Source: Pseudomonadota bacterium
GTDB taxonomy: Bacteria > Pseudomonadota > Gammaproteobacteria > Xanthomonadales > Rhodanobacteraceae
Direction of reading: 5' to 3'
Assembly: GCA_029561145.1 (NCBI GenBank)
Contig: JAKQJM010000091.1
Coordinates: 1 to 64,000 of the forward strand
Length of the DNA: 64,000 bases
Shown here: in pieces, positions 54,267 through 64,000 of the stretch
How positions within the stretch are numbered: the first letter of the stretch is position 1
How the letters are laid out: every line of letters begins with the position of its first letter
The notes under the pieces: generated by a model
What the model saw: the letters and a program-made list of their open reading frames with translations, nothing else
Database searches by the model: none
Told to the model about the DNA's origin: nothing
Position numbers and translations under genes: made by a program

Positions 54267-54749
54267 TCAGCCAATCACGAACAAGGGTTCATCGAACTCG
54301 ACCGGATGGCCGCTTTCGGCGAGCACCGCGAGCACGGTGCCGGCGACATCGGCTTCGATCTGGTTGAACATCTTCATCGCCTCGATGATGCCGAGCGTAT
54401 CGCCGACCTTGACCTTCTGGCCGAGCTTGACGAACGGCGGGGCGTCGGGATTGGAGGATGCGTAGAACGTACCCACCATCGGCGAGCGCACCGTGGTGCC
54501 AGGTGGCAGGTCGCGGCCCTCCGACGCGCCCGTCGCGGCAGCGGCTTCGATGCTGGCTGCAACTGCAGGTGGCGCGCTCGATTGCACGACAGGAGCCGGT
54601 CCTGCAGCCGGAGCGGCCGCGTAGGTCGGCGCCATGTTCTTCGGATAGCGGGACAGGCGGACGATTTCCTCGCCCTCCTTGATCTCGAGTTCGGACAGGT
54701 TCGATTCTTCGAGCAGATCGATCAGTTTCTTGATCTTGCGCAGGTCCAT
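54267..54749 (-). CDS. accB: Biotin carboxyl carrier protein of acetyl-CoA carboxylase
   Basis: A 160-residue carrier. An N-terminal helical part (1-35), an Ala/Pro-rich linker (40-80) and the biotinyl domain (about 85-160) are clear. The biotinylated lysine is K126 in EAMKM. The thumb motif ([18 protein letters not shown]) is present, as in AccB of the acetyl-CoA carboxylase. It follows aroQ and precedes the four-helix pseudogene and accC. Confidence 0.96.
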   Translation of the reverse strand: MDLRKIKKLIDLLEESNLSELEIKEGEEIVRLSRYPKNMAPTYAAAPAAGPAPVVQSSAPPAVAASIEAAAATGASEGRDLPPGTTVRSPMVGTFYASSNPDAPPFVKLGQKVKVGDTLGIIEAMKMFNQIEADVAGTVLAVLAESGHPVEFDEPLFVIG

Positions 54750-54806
54750 CGGAGTCGCCTTTGCAGGGAACGTCGCGACGAACGCGATGCTCCGGGTGGT
54801 AGTGGA

Positions 54807-55250
54807 TCAGTTCGTGGGGAGTCGACGCAGGATGAAATCGAGCGCCATGCGGTAGCTGTCGGCGCCGAATCCCGAGATCACGCCGAACGCGATATCGGAG
54901 AAATACGAGTGGTGACGAAACGATTCGCGTGCCTGCACGTTGGACAGGTGGACCTCGACGAACGGGATCGCAACACCGGCCAGGGCGTCGCGCAAAGCCA
55001 CGCTGGTATGCGTATAGCCGCCCGGATTGATCACGATCCAGGCGACCGCTTCATCGCGGGCAGCATGGATGCGATCGATCAGCGCGTGCTCGGCATTCGA
55101 CTGGAAAGTGGCGAGTTCGTGTCCCGCAGCCTTGGCCGCGGCCATCAGGCCGGCATCGATATCGGCCAGCGTGACGCGCCCGTAGACCTCCGGCTCGCGC
55201 GTGCCGAGCAGGTTGAGGTTGGGCCCATGCAGGACGAGGATCTTGGCCAT
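54807..55250 (-). CDS. aroQ: 3-dehydroquinate dehydratase, type II
   Basis: Converts 3-dehydroquinate to 3-dehydroshikimate in the shikimate pathway. The 147 residues from ATG 55250 (GGGAG upstream) fit the small type II class. Motifs: [19 protein letters not shown] with the catalytic Tyr23, [23 protein letters not shown] and [11 protein letters not shown] with the catalytic His. It starts the aroQ-accB-accC operon. Confidence 0.96.
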   Translation of the reverse strand: MAKILVLHGPNLNLLGTREPEVYGRVTLADIDAGLMAAAKAAGHELATFQSNAEHALIDRIHAARDEAVAWIVINPGGYTHTSVALRDALAGVAIPFVEVHLSNVQARESFRHHSYFSDIAFGVISGFGADSYRMALDFILRRLPTN

Positions 55251-55599
55251 TTCACTCCCGAACCCGTCGACAATCGGCGGGTTCAAACAATGGGCTAGTG
55301 TCATCGAACCGGGTGAATGTGTCCAGTTCGGCGAAGATCGGCGAAATTTTGGCTTGCGAGTGGTGCGACGCGGGTTGCCAGCATCGAACAAGGCGATTGA
55401 CCCGACCACACGATGGATTGCCAACCGCACGGTTGATTGCCAACCGCACGGTTGATTTCAAACCGAGACGCTACCCGGCTATCGTCATGCTGGTTCGTGA
55501 ATCCAGATCGCAGGGCAATTGCGGATTGACCTACACGCCCGGGTCCCTCCCCGGTCGTGACGAGCAGTCATTCGTGTTTGACGCGACGCCGAGTTGCGC
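55251..55599. other. Gap between aroQ and the dehydrogenase, with a 19-bp tandem repeat
   Basis: No gene is credible here. Two perfect 19-bp tandem copies (55416-55434 and 55435-55453, GATTGCCAACCGCACGGTT) hold the palindrome AACCG-CA-CGGTT; a degenerate third copy starts at 55454 and another weak one lies upstream of 55416. It could be an operator for aroQ or downstream of the dehydrogenase, or just a short repeat. The promoter of aroQ is expected here, but none is clear. Confidence 0.55.
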
Positions 55600-56643
55600 C
55601 TACCTGAAACTCGCGCAATCGATGACGAAGCGGTAGCGCACGTCACCCTTGATCATGCGTTCGTAGGCTTCGTTGATCTTTTCGATCGGGATCAGTTCGA
55701 TGTCGGAGGCGACGTCGTGCTCGGCGCAGAAGTCGAGCATTTCCTGGGTTTCGCGGATGCCGCCGATCAGCGATCCGACCAGGCGTCGACGGCCCATGAT
55801 GAGCGGACCGGCCGATAGCGGCACGGGCTGGTCGGGCAGGCCGACGAGGATCATCGTGCCATCGAGCCGGAGCAGGCCCAGGTAGGCGTTGTAGTCGTGT
55901 GGTGCCGAAACCGTGTCGAGGATGAAGTCGAAACTGCCGGCCAGTTTCTTGAACGTCGCCTTGTCCGAGGTTGCCGCGAAATCGTCGGCGCCGAGCTTGA
56001 GTGCATCGTCGCGTTTCGATGGCGACGTGCTGAGCACGGTGACCCTGGCACCCATCGCGCGGGCGATCTTGACGCCCATGTGGCCGAGACCGCCGAGACC
56101 GACCACGGCGACATGGTCCCCGGCCTTGAGTCCGTAGTGACGCAACGGCGAATAGACCGTGATGCCGGCGCATAGAAGGGGAGCGGCGCGATCGAGCGGA
56201 ATACTTGCCGGAACACGCAGCACATAGTCTTCGTTGACCACGATGCGCGTCGAGTAGCCGCCGTAGGTCGGCGTGCGCGTGCCGCGTTCGACACTGTTGT
56301 AGGTGGCGGTCATGCCGTTCTGGCAATACTGTTCCTCGCCGTCCCGGCACGGTTTGCATTCGCGACACGAGTCGACGAAACAGCCGACGCCCACGCTGTC
56401 ACCGACCTTGAAGCGGGTCACCGCGCTGCCGACCGCGCCTACGTGACCGACGATCTCGTGGCCCGGCACCATCGGGAAGATGCCGCCACCCCATTCGGCG
56501 CGCGCCTGGTGGATGTCGGAATGACAGACGCCGCAATAGCGGATCTCGATCTGCACCTCGTGCGGACCGGGCGTGCGACGCTCGATCGTCCACGGGGTGA
56601 GTGGTGCCTTGGCTTCGGCGGCGGCGTAGGCGGGAGTCGTCAT
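55600..56643 (-). CDS. Zinc-dependent alcohol dehydrogenase, YahK/CAD type
   Basis: A medium-chain dehydrogenase of 347 residues that reduces aldehydes with NADP. The catalytic zinc ligands lie in CGVCHSDIH and GHEIVG; the structural zinc has four cysteines in CRECKPCRDGEEQYC. The coenzyme loop is GLGGLGHMGVKIA. It most resembles the YahK/cinnamyl-alcohol-type group. It has no operon partner and sits between tlpA and aroQ, which adjoin in related genomes, so it is probably an insertion into a conserved block. Confidence 0.9.
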   Translation of the reverse strand: MTTPAYAAAEAKAPLTPWTIERRTPGPHEVQIEIRYCGVCHSDIHQARAEWGGGIFPMVPGHEIVGHVGAVGSAVTRFKVGDSVGVGCFVDSCRECKPCRDGEEQYCQNGMTATYNSVERGTRTPTYGGYSTRIVVNEDYVLRVPASIPLDRAAPLLCAGITVYSPLRHYGLKAGDHVAVVGLGGLGHMGVKIARAMGARVTVLSTSPSKRDDALKLGADDFAATSDKATFKKLAGSFDFILDTVSAPHDYNAYLGLLRLDGTMILVGLPDQPVPLSAGPLIMGRRRLVGSLIGGIRETQEMLDFCAEHDVASDIELIPIEKINEAYERMIKGDVRYRFVIDCASFR

Positions 56644-56727
56644 GAGTGAATTCCTTGGAAATTCGAAGGGGAGAATCCGGGAGTCTTGCCCGGTGGGCAG
56701 GCCAGCCCTGCTCGCAACTGGACAGCT

Positions 56728-57324
56728 TCAGAGATAGGGAGTGATCCATTCCTGCAGCGACTTTTCGCTGAAATTGCCCATCCGCGTCGCGAGCACGTGG
56801 CCGTCGCGTCCGATCAGTGCAGTGTAGGGCAGCACGCTCTGCGTATTGCCCAGATGCAGCGAGACGTCGACCGGATCGTCGGGCGCGTTGATCAGGATCG
56901 GATAGGAAACCGGGTTCTGCGCCAGAAAGGCCAGGGCATCGGCGGATTCCTCGGCGGCGACCCCGACGACTTCGATGCCGCGATCGGCATAGCGCACATG
57001 CATGCGGTCGAGCATCGGCATTTCCTCACGGCACGGCCCGCACCAGCTCGCCCAGAAATTCAGGATGACCAGTTTGCCGTTCCATTCCGACAGGCTGCGC
57101 GATCGACCCTCGCGATCGGGCAGGCGGATGTCGCCGACCGGATCGCCCGGTGCCAGTACCTTGGCGGCTGCCACGCTGGCCGGCAGGGCCGACGGACGCA
57201 GCAGGATGCTCAGCCCTAGGCCGATGCTCGCGCTCGCGGCGGCGAGCAGCACGATCAACAGGTTGGTGCGATTGAACATCGGTCTGGGGTGCGGTTCGGA
57301 TTCGACATCGGTGATGCGGTCCAC
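56728..57324 (-). CDS. TlpA-family thiol:disulfide protein
   Basis: A membrane-anchored thioredoxin-fold protein of 198 residues from GTG 57324, 3 bp after dsbD; an ATG at 57279 (MFNRTNLL) would give 183 and is an equally good start. A signal anchor (about 20-43 in the longer form) is followed by a TlpA/ResA domain with the redox motif WASWCGPCREEMP. It lies directly behind dsbD, which would keep it reduced. The likely client is cytochrome c or another periplasmic thiol protein. Confidence 0.88.
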   Translation of the reverse strand: MDRITDVESEPHPRPMFNRTNLLIVLLAAASASIGLGLSILLRPSALPASVAAAKVLAPGDPVGDIRLPDREGRSRSLSEWNGKLVILNFWASWCGPCREEMPMLDRMHVRYADRGIEVVGVAAEESADALAFLAQNPVSYPILINAPDDPVDVSLHLGNTQSVLPYTALIGRDGHVLATRMGNFSEKSLQEWITPYL

Positions 57325-57327
57325 GGA

Positions 57328-59577
57328 TCATTCGGGACGCAAGGCATCCTCGACGATACCCGAGGTCAACACGGTCGGCAGCACCGTGCCGTTGCCCTCA
57401 CTGCCGTGAAAAACCACATAGAGCGGCACGCCGACTGCGCCATGCGCCTGCAGGAAGGCGGTTATCTCCGCATCGACATTGGTCCAGTCACCCTTCATGT
57501 ACACGGCATTGGCCCTGGCCAGGACGTCCTCGAAATGCGCGGTGCCAAGCACGCTCTTCTCGTTGGCCTTGCAGGTCACGCACCAGTCGGCCGTCATGTT
57601 GACGAACACGGTGCGGCCGTCCGCGCGCAGGGTCGCCAGCTTTTCCTTTGAATAGGCAATCGCCGATCCCGAATCGTCCTGCACTCGGGACGGAGGATCG
57701 AGCCGGACGATCATCACGATCGGTATCAGCGAGGCGATCAGCACGATGACGGCGAGTGCGCGCGCCAGCGGCTTGCCGCCGTAGCGGCTGCGTTCCAGCC
57801 ACCACAAGGCCAGCGCCAGCACCACCGTGCCTGCAAGCACGAGGCCGATTGCATCGACGCCGCGTTGCTTGCCGAGCACCCAGACCAGCCAGACCGCGGT
57901 CAGGTACATCGGGAACGCCAGCACCTGCTTGAAGGTTTCCATCCAGGCGCCGGGCCGCGGCAGGCGCGAAGCCAGCGCAGGAATGAAGCCGACCAGCAGG
58001 AACGGCAGGGCGAGGCCGAGACCGAGCGCAAGAAAGATCAGCAAGGCGACAATCGATGAGGATGCGAACGCGACGGCCAGCGCAGGACCCATGAAAGGCG
58101 CCGTGCACGGACTCGCCACGACGCAGGCCAGCACACCGGTGAAGAAGTCGCCGGCCGGTCCCGAGCGCGAGGCCAGGCCCTGTCCGGTGCCGGCAAGGCT
58201 TGCGCCGATCGTGAAGACTCCCGAGAGACTCAGGCCGACCGCGAGCAGGACGTAGACGAGGATCGCGACGAAGCCGGGCTGCTGCAACTGGAAACCCCAG
58301 CCCAGCGCCTGTCCGGCCGAGCGCAGCGCGATCACGAGCAGACCGATCACGGCGAATGAAACGAGCACGCCGAAGGTGTACCAGAGCGCATGGCTGCGTG
58401 CCTTGGCCAGACTCTCGCCGCTCTGCGCAAGTCCGATCACCTTGAACGACAGCACCGGCAGGACGCAGGGCATGAGGTTCAGCACGATGCCGCCGAGGAA
58501 CGCAAACAGCAGGGCGCCGAGCACGCCGATGTTGCTCGCAAGCGGCGGTTGCGAGCGCAGGCTGTTCTCGGCCGCGGCATCGGCGGCGTCTGTTTCAGGA
58601 GTGGCTGGCTCGGCGGCGACGAACGTGCTTGCGGCTTGCGCGAGTTGTTCGGGGGTGGCCGGATCGAGATCGACCGCGACCGTGCGTTGCATGACCGGGT
58701 AGCAGATGCCGTTTTCCTTGCAACCCTGGAACTCGCCCTGCAACTGGATCGTCTGCGCCGCGCCATCGGCGCGTCTCAGCGCGACCGGCAGTTCGACCTG
58801 GTTGTAGAAGACCACCACGGTACCGAAGTGTTCGTCGGTATGATCGACGCCGGGCGGCCATTGCGGCGCACCGGCTTCGACATCGCGTCCATCGACGACA
58901 CTGACGCGACTCTTGTCGCGATACAGGTAATAGCCCTTCGGCATCGTCCAGCGCGCGAGGATCTCGGTCGGACTCATCTCGATCGCTTCGAACACGAACG
59001 CCTGTTCGGGCGGCAGGGCCTCATCGGAATCAAGTGACTCCGTGGCCGATCCGAAGGCGATGCCCGCGGCGAGTTTTCCTGCCAGTGGACTTGCCGGGAT
59101 CGCAGCGAACGCCTCGCGCTTGAGCGAGAGCTTCACTGGATGCGGCGGATAGCAGATCTTCGGTTCGGTCTCATGGCAGCCCTGGACCGTGATCGTCAGA
59201 TCGACGCTGGGCGCCGCCGCGTCCTCGAGCGTGAAGGGCAGGCTGGCCTCGATCGTGTCGTGATAGATCTCGACATCGCCGAAGAATTCGTCGTGTTTCT
59301 CGATGCCCTTGGGCAGTTCCAGCGCGCCGAGCGTGAGGCCGGCCTGGCTGGTCTTGGCCTTGATGCGTCCCTTGTAGAGGTAGTAGTCCTTGGCGATCGT
59401 CCAGTTGAGGGCGATGCGGTCCGGCCCGGCCAGTTCGGCTTTCAGCACATAGGCCTGCTCGACCGGCAGCAAGCCGTCCTGCTCCTGCGCCTGGGCAGTC
59501 GTGGCAAGAACGAACGGGGCGAGCAGGACAGGCAGCAGGTAGCGGAACAAGGCGACACTCCGGATTGCGGGAATCAC
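57328..59577 (-). CDS. dsbD: Thiol:disulfide interchange protein DsbD
   Basis: Carries electrons from thioredoxin to the periplasm. From GTG 59577 it has 749 residues; a TTG at 59550 with GGAG upstream is an alternative with the same signal peptide (ending TTAQA). Unusually it has two N-terminal DsbD-alpha-like domains (about 35-150 and 185-320, each with paired Cys such as CHETEPKICYPP and CKENGICYP). Then come the eight-helix membrane domain (LMPCVLPVLSFK, CTAPFMGPAL) and a thioredoxin-like C-terminus (ADWCVTCKANE). All expected redox cysteines are present. Confidence 0.94.
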   Translation of the reverse strand: MIPAIRSVALFRYLLPVLLAPFVLATTAQAQEQDGLLPVEQAYVLKAELAGPDRIALNWTIAKDYYLYKGRIKAKTSQAGLTLGALELPKGIEKHDEFFGDVEIYHDTIEASLPFTLEDAAAPSVDLTITVQGCHETEPKICYPPHPVKLSLKREAFAAIPASPLAGKLAAGIAFGSATESLDSDEALPPEQAFVFEAIEMSPTEILARWTMPKGYYLYRDKSRVSVVDGRDVEAGAPQWPPGVDHTDEHFGTVVVFYNQVELPVALRRADGAAQTIQLQGEFQGCKENGICYPVMQRTVAVDLDPATPEQLAQAASTFVAAEPATPETDAADAAAENSLRSQPPLASNIGVLGALLFAFLGGIVLNLMPCVLPVLSFKVIGLAQSGESLAKARSHALWYTFGVLVSFAVIGLLVIALRSAGQALGWGFQLQQPGFVAILVYVLLAVGLSLSGVFTIGASLAGTGQGLASRSGPAGDFFTGVLACVVASPCTAPFMGPALAVAFASSSIVALLIFLALGLGLALPFLLVGFIPALASRLPRPGAWMETFKQVLAFPMYLTAVWLVWVLGKQRGVDAIGLVLAGTVVLALALWWLERSRYGGKPLARALAVIVLIASLIPIVMIVRLDPPSRVQDDSGSAIAYSKEKLATLRADGRTVFVNMTADWCVTCKANEKSVLGTAHFEDVLARANAVYMKGDWTNVDAEITAFLQAHGAVGVPLYVVFHGSEGNGTVLPTVLTSGIVEDALRPE

Positions 59578-59602
59578 GATCGGCGAGCCGATGCAAGGTG
59601 CA

Positions 59603-59923
59603 TCAGGATACCCCGACCTCGTGCTCGACCCAGGCCGCGTACGGCGGGTGGGCAGCGCTGACATCGACCGCAATTATCTCGGGCAGTTCATACGGATGCA
59701 GTTCGAGCAGGCGCGACGCGAGTGCCGGATAGCGCTCCCGAGTGGTCTTGATCAGCATCAGCACCTCGTCATCGGTGTGCATCTTGCCTTGCCAGCGGAA
59801 GGTTGAGCGAACGCCCGGCAGCAGCGAAACGCAAGCCGCCAGGTGCTCCTCGACCAGTGCCCTGGCGATTCGATCGGCGCTGCCATCGGCGGCGCAACTG
59901 CAATGGACGATCAGCAGGGACAT
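59603..59923 (-). CDS. cutA: Divalent-cation tolerance protein CutA
   Basis: A 106-residue trimeric protein of the CutA family, linked to copper tolerance in E. coli. Landmarks: VHCSCAADGSADRIARALVEEHLAACV, FRWQGKMHTDDEVLMLIKTT and HPYELPEIIAVDV. The ATG at 59923 has GAGGAAA upstream. It is the first gene of cutA-dsbD-tlpA; its stop lies 25 bp before the dsbD start. Confidence 0.95.
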   Translation of the reverse strand: MSLLIVHCSCAADGSADRIARALVEEHLAACVSLLPGVRSTFRWQGKMHTDDEVLMLIKTTRERYPALASRLLELHPYELPEIIAVDVSAAHPPYAAWVEHEVGVS

Positions 59924-60078
59924 CGACGGTTTCCTCGCATTGCCCGCATCAAGGCCACTTTCGGCTATACCAAATACTGCAGCCGGTTCCGACGGCAGGA
60001 AAAGCCCCCCGGGCATCATCGTGGGACCGGATCGCGCGTCGAAGCGCAATCCCGTCCCGTCACCGTCCTTTCCACCCA

Positions 60079-62322
60079 TCAATGCACTGTCGACGACGCT
60101 TGCACTTCGAAACCATTGGCGAATATCCCGTCGTTGCCGAGCGGCTCGCAGGTCGGCGGATTGCTCGATTGGAACAAGGCGGCGGAGACCCATTCCGGAT
60201 GATCGACGAAGGGATTGCGATTGCCCTGGAAGGTCTGGATCACGTTGTTGCGCGCGATTTCCTCGGCATCCGGCGGATCGCCTGCGCTCCATGCGAGCAG
60301 GTTGCTCAGCAAGCCCATGTAGGCCGGTACGTTGTAGTTGCTGGCGCCGACGATCAGGCTGCGGTTGTCGGTCAGTTCGAGGTTCGGCTCGGTCTGGCCG
60401 CTGGTCGGATCCGTGCCGCCTTCATAGCGGATCGCCATGTAGAACATCGCGCGGGCCATTTCGCCCTTGCGATGGTTCCAGGTCTCGAACGAATTGCTGT
60501 TGACCCAGTTCGAGTTGCCCGGATAGACGCCGCTGCCGCCGCCGACTCCGCCATTGACTTCCGTGACGCGTTCACCGCAACCGCTGGCGCAATTGGCAAA
60601 CGGCTTGTTGCCGCGATCGGCGTTGTAGTTGGTGTCCGACAGCCAGAGCATGTGCGTATCGGTGTAGGGCGCATTGGGCAGGCCGAGGTTGCCGGTCGTG
60701 CTCGGAAAGCCCAGCGAGTTCGGCCAGGTGTGTTCGCGGTTGTAGGTCACGCCACCGCTGCCGCCGGCGCGATCGCTGACCGCGTTGTACAGGCGGTTCT
60801 TGTAGACATCGAGGATCTTGCCCGGATTGCCCGGACTTGCCTGCGCGGTTTCCAGGATCGTCCAGGTATTCGTGCCCGAGCCGCTGTACGGATACGCGGT
60901 GTGGCCACGTATCAGCAGATGCAGGCTGCAGCGCAGTTGTCCCGGACTGCTGGTGTTGACCGATGCGTAGTAGCCGCTGGTCGAACCATCGCTGACATCG
61001 AAATGGAGGACGACCGATTGTTCCATGGCGATGTCGCTGGTATTGCGCACATGCGACGCATCGATCGTTAATTCGCAGTTGGCGCCGGCCGGCAGAACCG
61101 TGGCCGGGGTCAGCGTGCGGTTGTTGCCGCTGCCGGTTTCGGTCAGCGTGATCGGGGTCGAGTTGCAGGCGAGGTCGAACGCGCCGGGCGTCGTCGTCAC
61201 GATTTCGCTGAAGTTGACCCGCACGTCGCTGGCCAGCGGCACGTTGCTCGCGCCGTTTGCAGGCTGGGTCGAAATCACCGTCGGCGGCGGGATGTTGGAC
61301 GGGTCGAGTGTCGTGAATTCGATGACGGCATTGCTCGCCATCCCATCGGGGATGCTGTCCTGATCGGTCACGCCGCTGGCGAGGATCGTCCAGGTGCAGG
61401 TTTCATTGCCGGCAAACGCCGGTGACGGCGTCAGGCTGTAGCTGGTCGGGCCGCCGCTCACGCTGACCGTGTGGTTGCCCGAGCTCGCGCAGTTGATGCT
61501 GGTCCACGGATTGCCCAGGGTCACGGCCTCGCTGAAGGTCACGCTCAGGGTTGCGCCCAAGGCGACATTGATCGCGTTGTTGCCCGGAACGGTGCTCGCC
61601 ACGGTCGGTGCCACGTCCACCGGCGGATCGCCGGCAACGCCAAAACTGATGTCGTCGATGGCGAGGCCATCGTCGGCGCCACTGGCGTTGACATCGATCC
61701 AGCGCACCCAGACGGTCGCGTTCACGGCAAGGTTGATGCCGGTGATCGAGCCGCTCCGGGCGAGCCGGTTCGCGGCGGCATTGCCATTCAGCGCGCCGGT
61801 CGATCCGGTTGTCGTTGGCGACGAGAAATCGAGCGCGGGTACCGCCACCCAGGTTGCCGCCGTGTCGTCGAGTCGCGTGGCGTTGACGCTGTACTGGAAC
61901 TGCAGGCTGTCGGCGCGCCCGGTCGTGCCGAGGCGCCATTGTTCGCCGGTGTAGGTCACCGCGATCTCGCTCAACGCCTGGCCGCTTTCATTGCGCAATT
62001 GCGCGCCGATCAACGACGTCAATGAACCTGACAGCAAGGTGCCGAGCGCGCGCTCGCCGCTCGCATTCGCGCCGAAGCTGTAGGTGTCCCCGGAAGCCAG
62101 GGAGCCATCACTGGCCGAGTAGCTGGTATCGGCATTGCTGTCGGACTCCTTGAGGTACCAGCCGACCGGCAGCGTCGTGCTGGTGCCGCTGCTGGCCAGC
62201 GAGCTGAAGTCCTGCACGGCCGGCGTACCGCCGACGAGCGGGACAACCTGGGCCAGCGCAGCCCCGGAAACCGCGGCAAAAAAAAGGACGAGGGCGCAAT
62301 GCGCGCCGTTCTTGAAGTTCAT
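60079..62322 (-). CDS. Secreted endonuclease I with Ig-like domains
   Basis: A 747-residue exported protein. The signal peptide ends with GAALAQ (about 25). An N-terminal beta-rich part (about 30-225) resembles ExeM-type secreted nucleases. Two Big_5-type Ig-like domains follow (about 230-335 and 345-440, each with the NGA/NNAINV..GATLSVTFSEAV pattern). The nuclease domain (about 455-715) carries the endonuclease I signature YNREHTWPNS near residue 527 and DTHMLWLSDTNYNADRGNKPF. The last residues GNDGIFANGFE resemble a C-terminal motif shared by secreted xanthomonad proteins. It probably degrades extracellular DNA for nutrients or biofilm turnover. It stands alone between cutA and groES. Confidence 0.88.
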   Translation of the reverse strand: MNFKNGAHCALVLFFAAVSGAALAQVVPLVGGTPAVQDFSSLASSGTSTTLPVGWYLKESDSNADTSYSASDGSLASGDTYSFGANASGERALGTLLSGSLTSLIGAQLRNESGQALSEIAVTYTGEQWRLGTTGRADSLQFQYSVNATRLDDTAATWVAVPALDFSSPTTTGSTGALNGNAAANRLARSGSITGINLAVNATVWVRWIDVNASGADDGLAIDDISFGVAGDPPVDVAPTVASTVPGNNAINVALGATLSVTFSEAVTLGNPWTSINCASSGNHTVSVSGGPTSYSLTPSPAFAGNETCTWTILASGVTDQDSIPDGMASNAVIEFTTLDPSNIPPPTVISTQPANGASNVPLASDVRVNFSEIVTTTPGAFDLACNSTPITLTETGSGNNRTLTPATVLPAGANCELTIDASHVRNTSDIAMEQSVVLHFDVSDGSTSGYYASVNTSSPGQLRCSLHLLIRGHTAYPYSGSGTNTWTILETAQASPGNPGKILDVYKNRLYNAVSDRAGGSGGVTYNREHTWPNSLGFPSTTGNLGLPNAPYTDTHMLWLSDTNYNADRGNKPFANCASGCGERVTEVNGGVGGGSGVYPGNSNWVNSNSFETWNHRKGEMARAMFYMAIRYEGGTDPTSGQTEPNLELTDNRSLIVGASNYNVPAYMGLLSNLLAWSAGDPPDAEEIARNNVIQTFQGNRNPFVDHPEWVSAALFQSSNPPTCEPLGNDGIFANGFEVQASSTVH

Positions 62323-62373
62323 CGATGGATTCCCGGGAAGCGGCGCCCTGAACAGGGCTGCAGACGACGTCCG

Positions 62374-62379
62374 ATTATA
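62374..62379 (-). promoter_or_regulatory. Candidate -10 of the endonuclease gene
   Basis: A perfect TATAAT on the minus strand, 52 bp before the start codon. No good -35 stands 17 bp upstream (TTCCTT). Confidence 0.5.
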
Positions 62380-62482
62380 GGTGACTCGTGTTTCAAAGGA
62401 ATGTTGCGCTGCGCATGGACCAGGCGGTCATTGAATCCCCCTGCCCGAACCCCATCTACCGGACACGCCAACGCCTGGGGAC

Positions 62483-62511
62483 TTCCGCAGGCGTTTTCTC
62501 GCGAGTAGAAT
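62483..62511 (+). promoter_or_regulatory. groES promoter
   Basis: TTCCGC (62483-62488) and TAGAAT (62506-62511), spacing 17, place the transcript start inside the CIRCE element. A heat-shock sigma site was not seen. Confidence 0.6.
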
Positions 62512-62537
62512 TGGCACTCGTTCGGGCGGAGTGCTAA
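62511..62537 (+). promoter_or_regulatory. CIRCE operator (HrcA site)
   Basis: The arms TTGGCACTC (62511-62519) and GAGTGCTAA (62529-62537) flank a 9-bp spacer, with one mismatch to consensus in the left arm. HrcA repressor should bind here and block groESL until heat stress. HrcA itself is outside the window. Confidence 0.95.
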
Positions 62538-62586
62538 CAGCCCGACATAAATTCAATCCAATCAACCAGTTGAAGGAATCAAACCC

Positions 62587-62874
62587 ATGGCACTTCGCCC
62601 ACTACATGATCGCGTCATTCTCAAGCGTCTGGAAGAGGAAAAGATTTCGGCCGGCGGCATCGTGATCCCGGACTCGGCTGCCGAGAAGCCGGTTCGCGGT
62701 CTGGTCGTCGCAGCCGGCACCGGCAAGATCCTCGAAGACGGCAAGGTCCGTCCGATCGCGGTCAAGGTCGGCGACAAGGTCCTGTTCGGCAAGTATTCCG
62801 GCACCGAGGTCAAGGTCGATGGCGAGGAACTGCTGGTCATGCGCGAAGAAGACATCGTTGCGGTGATCGAGTAA
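62587..62874 (+). CDS. groES: Co-chaperonin GroES
   Basis: The 95-residue lid of the GroEL chaperonin. It begins [19 protein letters not shown] and has the mobile loop region around [24 protein letters not shown] lies before the ATG. It is transcribed from the CIRCE-controlled promoter. Confidence 0.98.
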   Translation: MALRPLHDRVILKRLEEEKISAGGIVIPDSAAEKPVRGLVVAAGTGKILEDGKVRPIAVKVGDKVLFGKYSGTEVKVDGEELLVMREEDIVAVIE

Positions 62875-62877
62875 GTG

Positions 62878-64000
<1,123 letters not shown>

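Overview
The window is a GC-rich chromosomal segment of a gammaproteobacterium of the order Lysobacterales (Xanthomonadales), probably an environmental relative of Rhodanobacteraceae or Lysobacteraceae. The evidence is gene order and families: tsaC-topA-dprA-LysM-def-fmt-rsmB-DUF4390-ntrY, a polA locus followed by an sX13-like small RNA, fis-purH-purD, cutA-dsbD-tlpA-aroQ-accB-accC-prmA, and groESL with a CIRCE operator. No prophage, insertion sequence, CRISPR array or recognisable defence island was found. Nearly all of the sequence is housekeeping DNA, with accessory genes and small repeats placed between conserved blocks.

Layout. 1-410: tandem 92-bp repeats, most ending in a strong intrinsic terminator. 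518-5277: hemF, a DUF2782 protein, and an ECF sigma factor coupled to a Ser/Thr kinase with a C-terminal helical (TPR-like) half. 5278-8940: a gene-poor gap, polA, and a C-rich-loop sRNA. 8990-16124: an AMP-dependent ligase, tsaC, topA, dprA and a LysM protein, on the minus strand. 16504-28272: def, fmt, rsmB, a DUF4390 lipoprotein and an NtrY-type kinase, then three envelope genes (two GT39/ArnT-like transferases around a CDP-glycerol phosphotransferase-like protein), then an NtrX-like regulator with a degenerate AAA+ domain. 28467-32754: 3-hydroxybutyrate dehydrogenase, a TPR protein, an anchored protein of unknown function and a second Ser/Thr kinase. 32755-34851: REP-like repeats, elongator tRNA-Met, rppH, and bfd and bfr (iron storage) with a Fur-box-like promoter.

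35109-44443: a hybrid histidine kinase and a REC-REC-GGDEF-EAL protein with degenerate output domains, hemJ, a DUF6776 protein with a bactofilin, erpA, nudC and ampE. 44495-55250: an MFS/PlsC lysophospholipid protein, a lone RsbW-like ATPase, then a long minus-strand series (aroQ, accB, accC, prmA, DUF3426, fis, purH, purD). It is interrupted between accB and accC by a decayed four-helix-bundle gene with GGGGAATGG-type repeat at its edges. 55600-64000: an alcohol dehydrogenase, tlpA, dsbD, cutA, a secreted endonuclease I with Ig-like domains, and groES-groEL; groEL runs off the window.

Themes. Haem and iron (hemF, hemJ, bfd, bfr, erpA), envelope sensing and modification (NtrYX-like pair, GT39 proteins, LplT-PlsC fusion, bactofilin, LysM) and phospho-signalling with several apparently catalytically altered modules. 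The most unusual observations are the terminator array at the left edge, the sX13-like RNA, the GAFTGA-less NtrX separated from NtrY by envelope genes, the degenerate c-di-GMP protein, and a dispersed repeat family, one copy of which appears to carry a dead four-helix-bundle gene.
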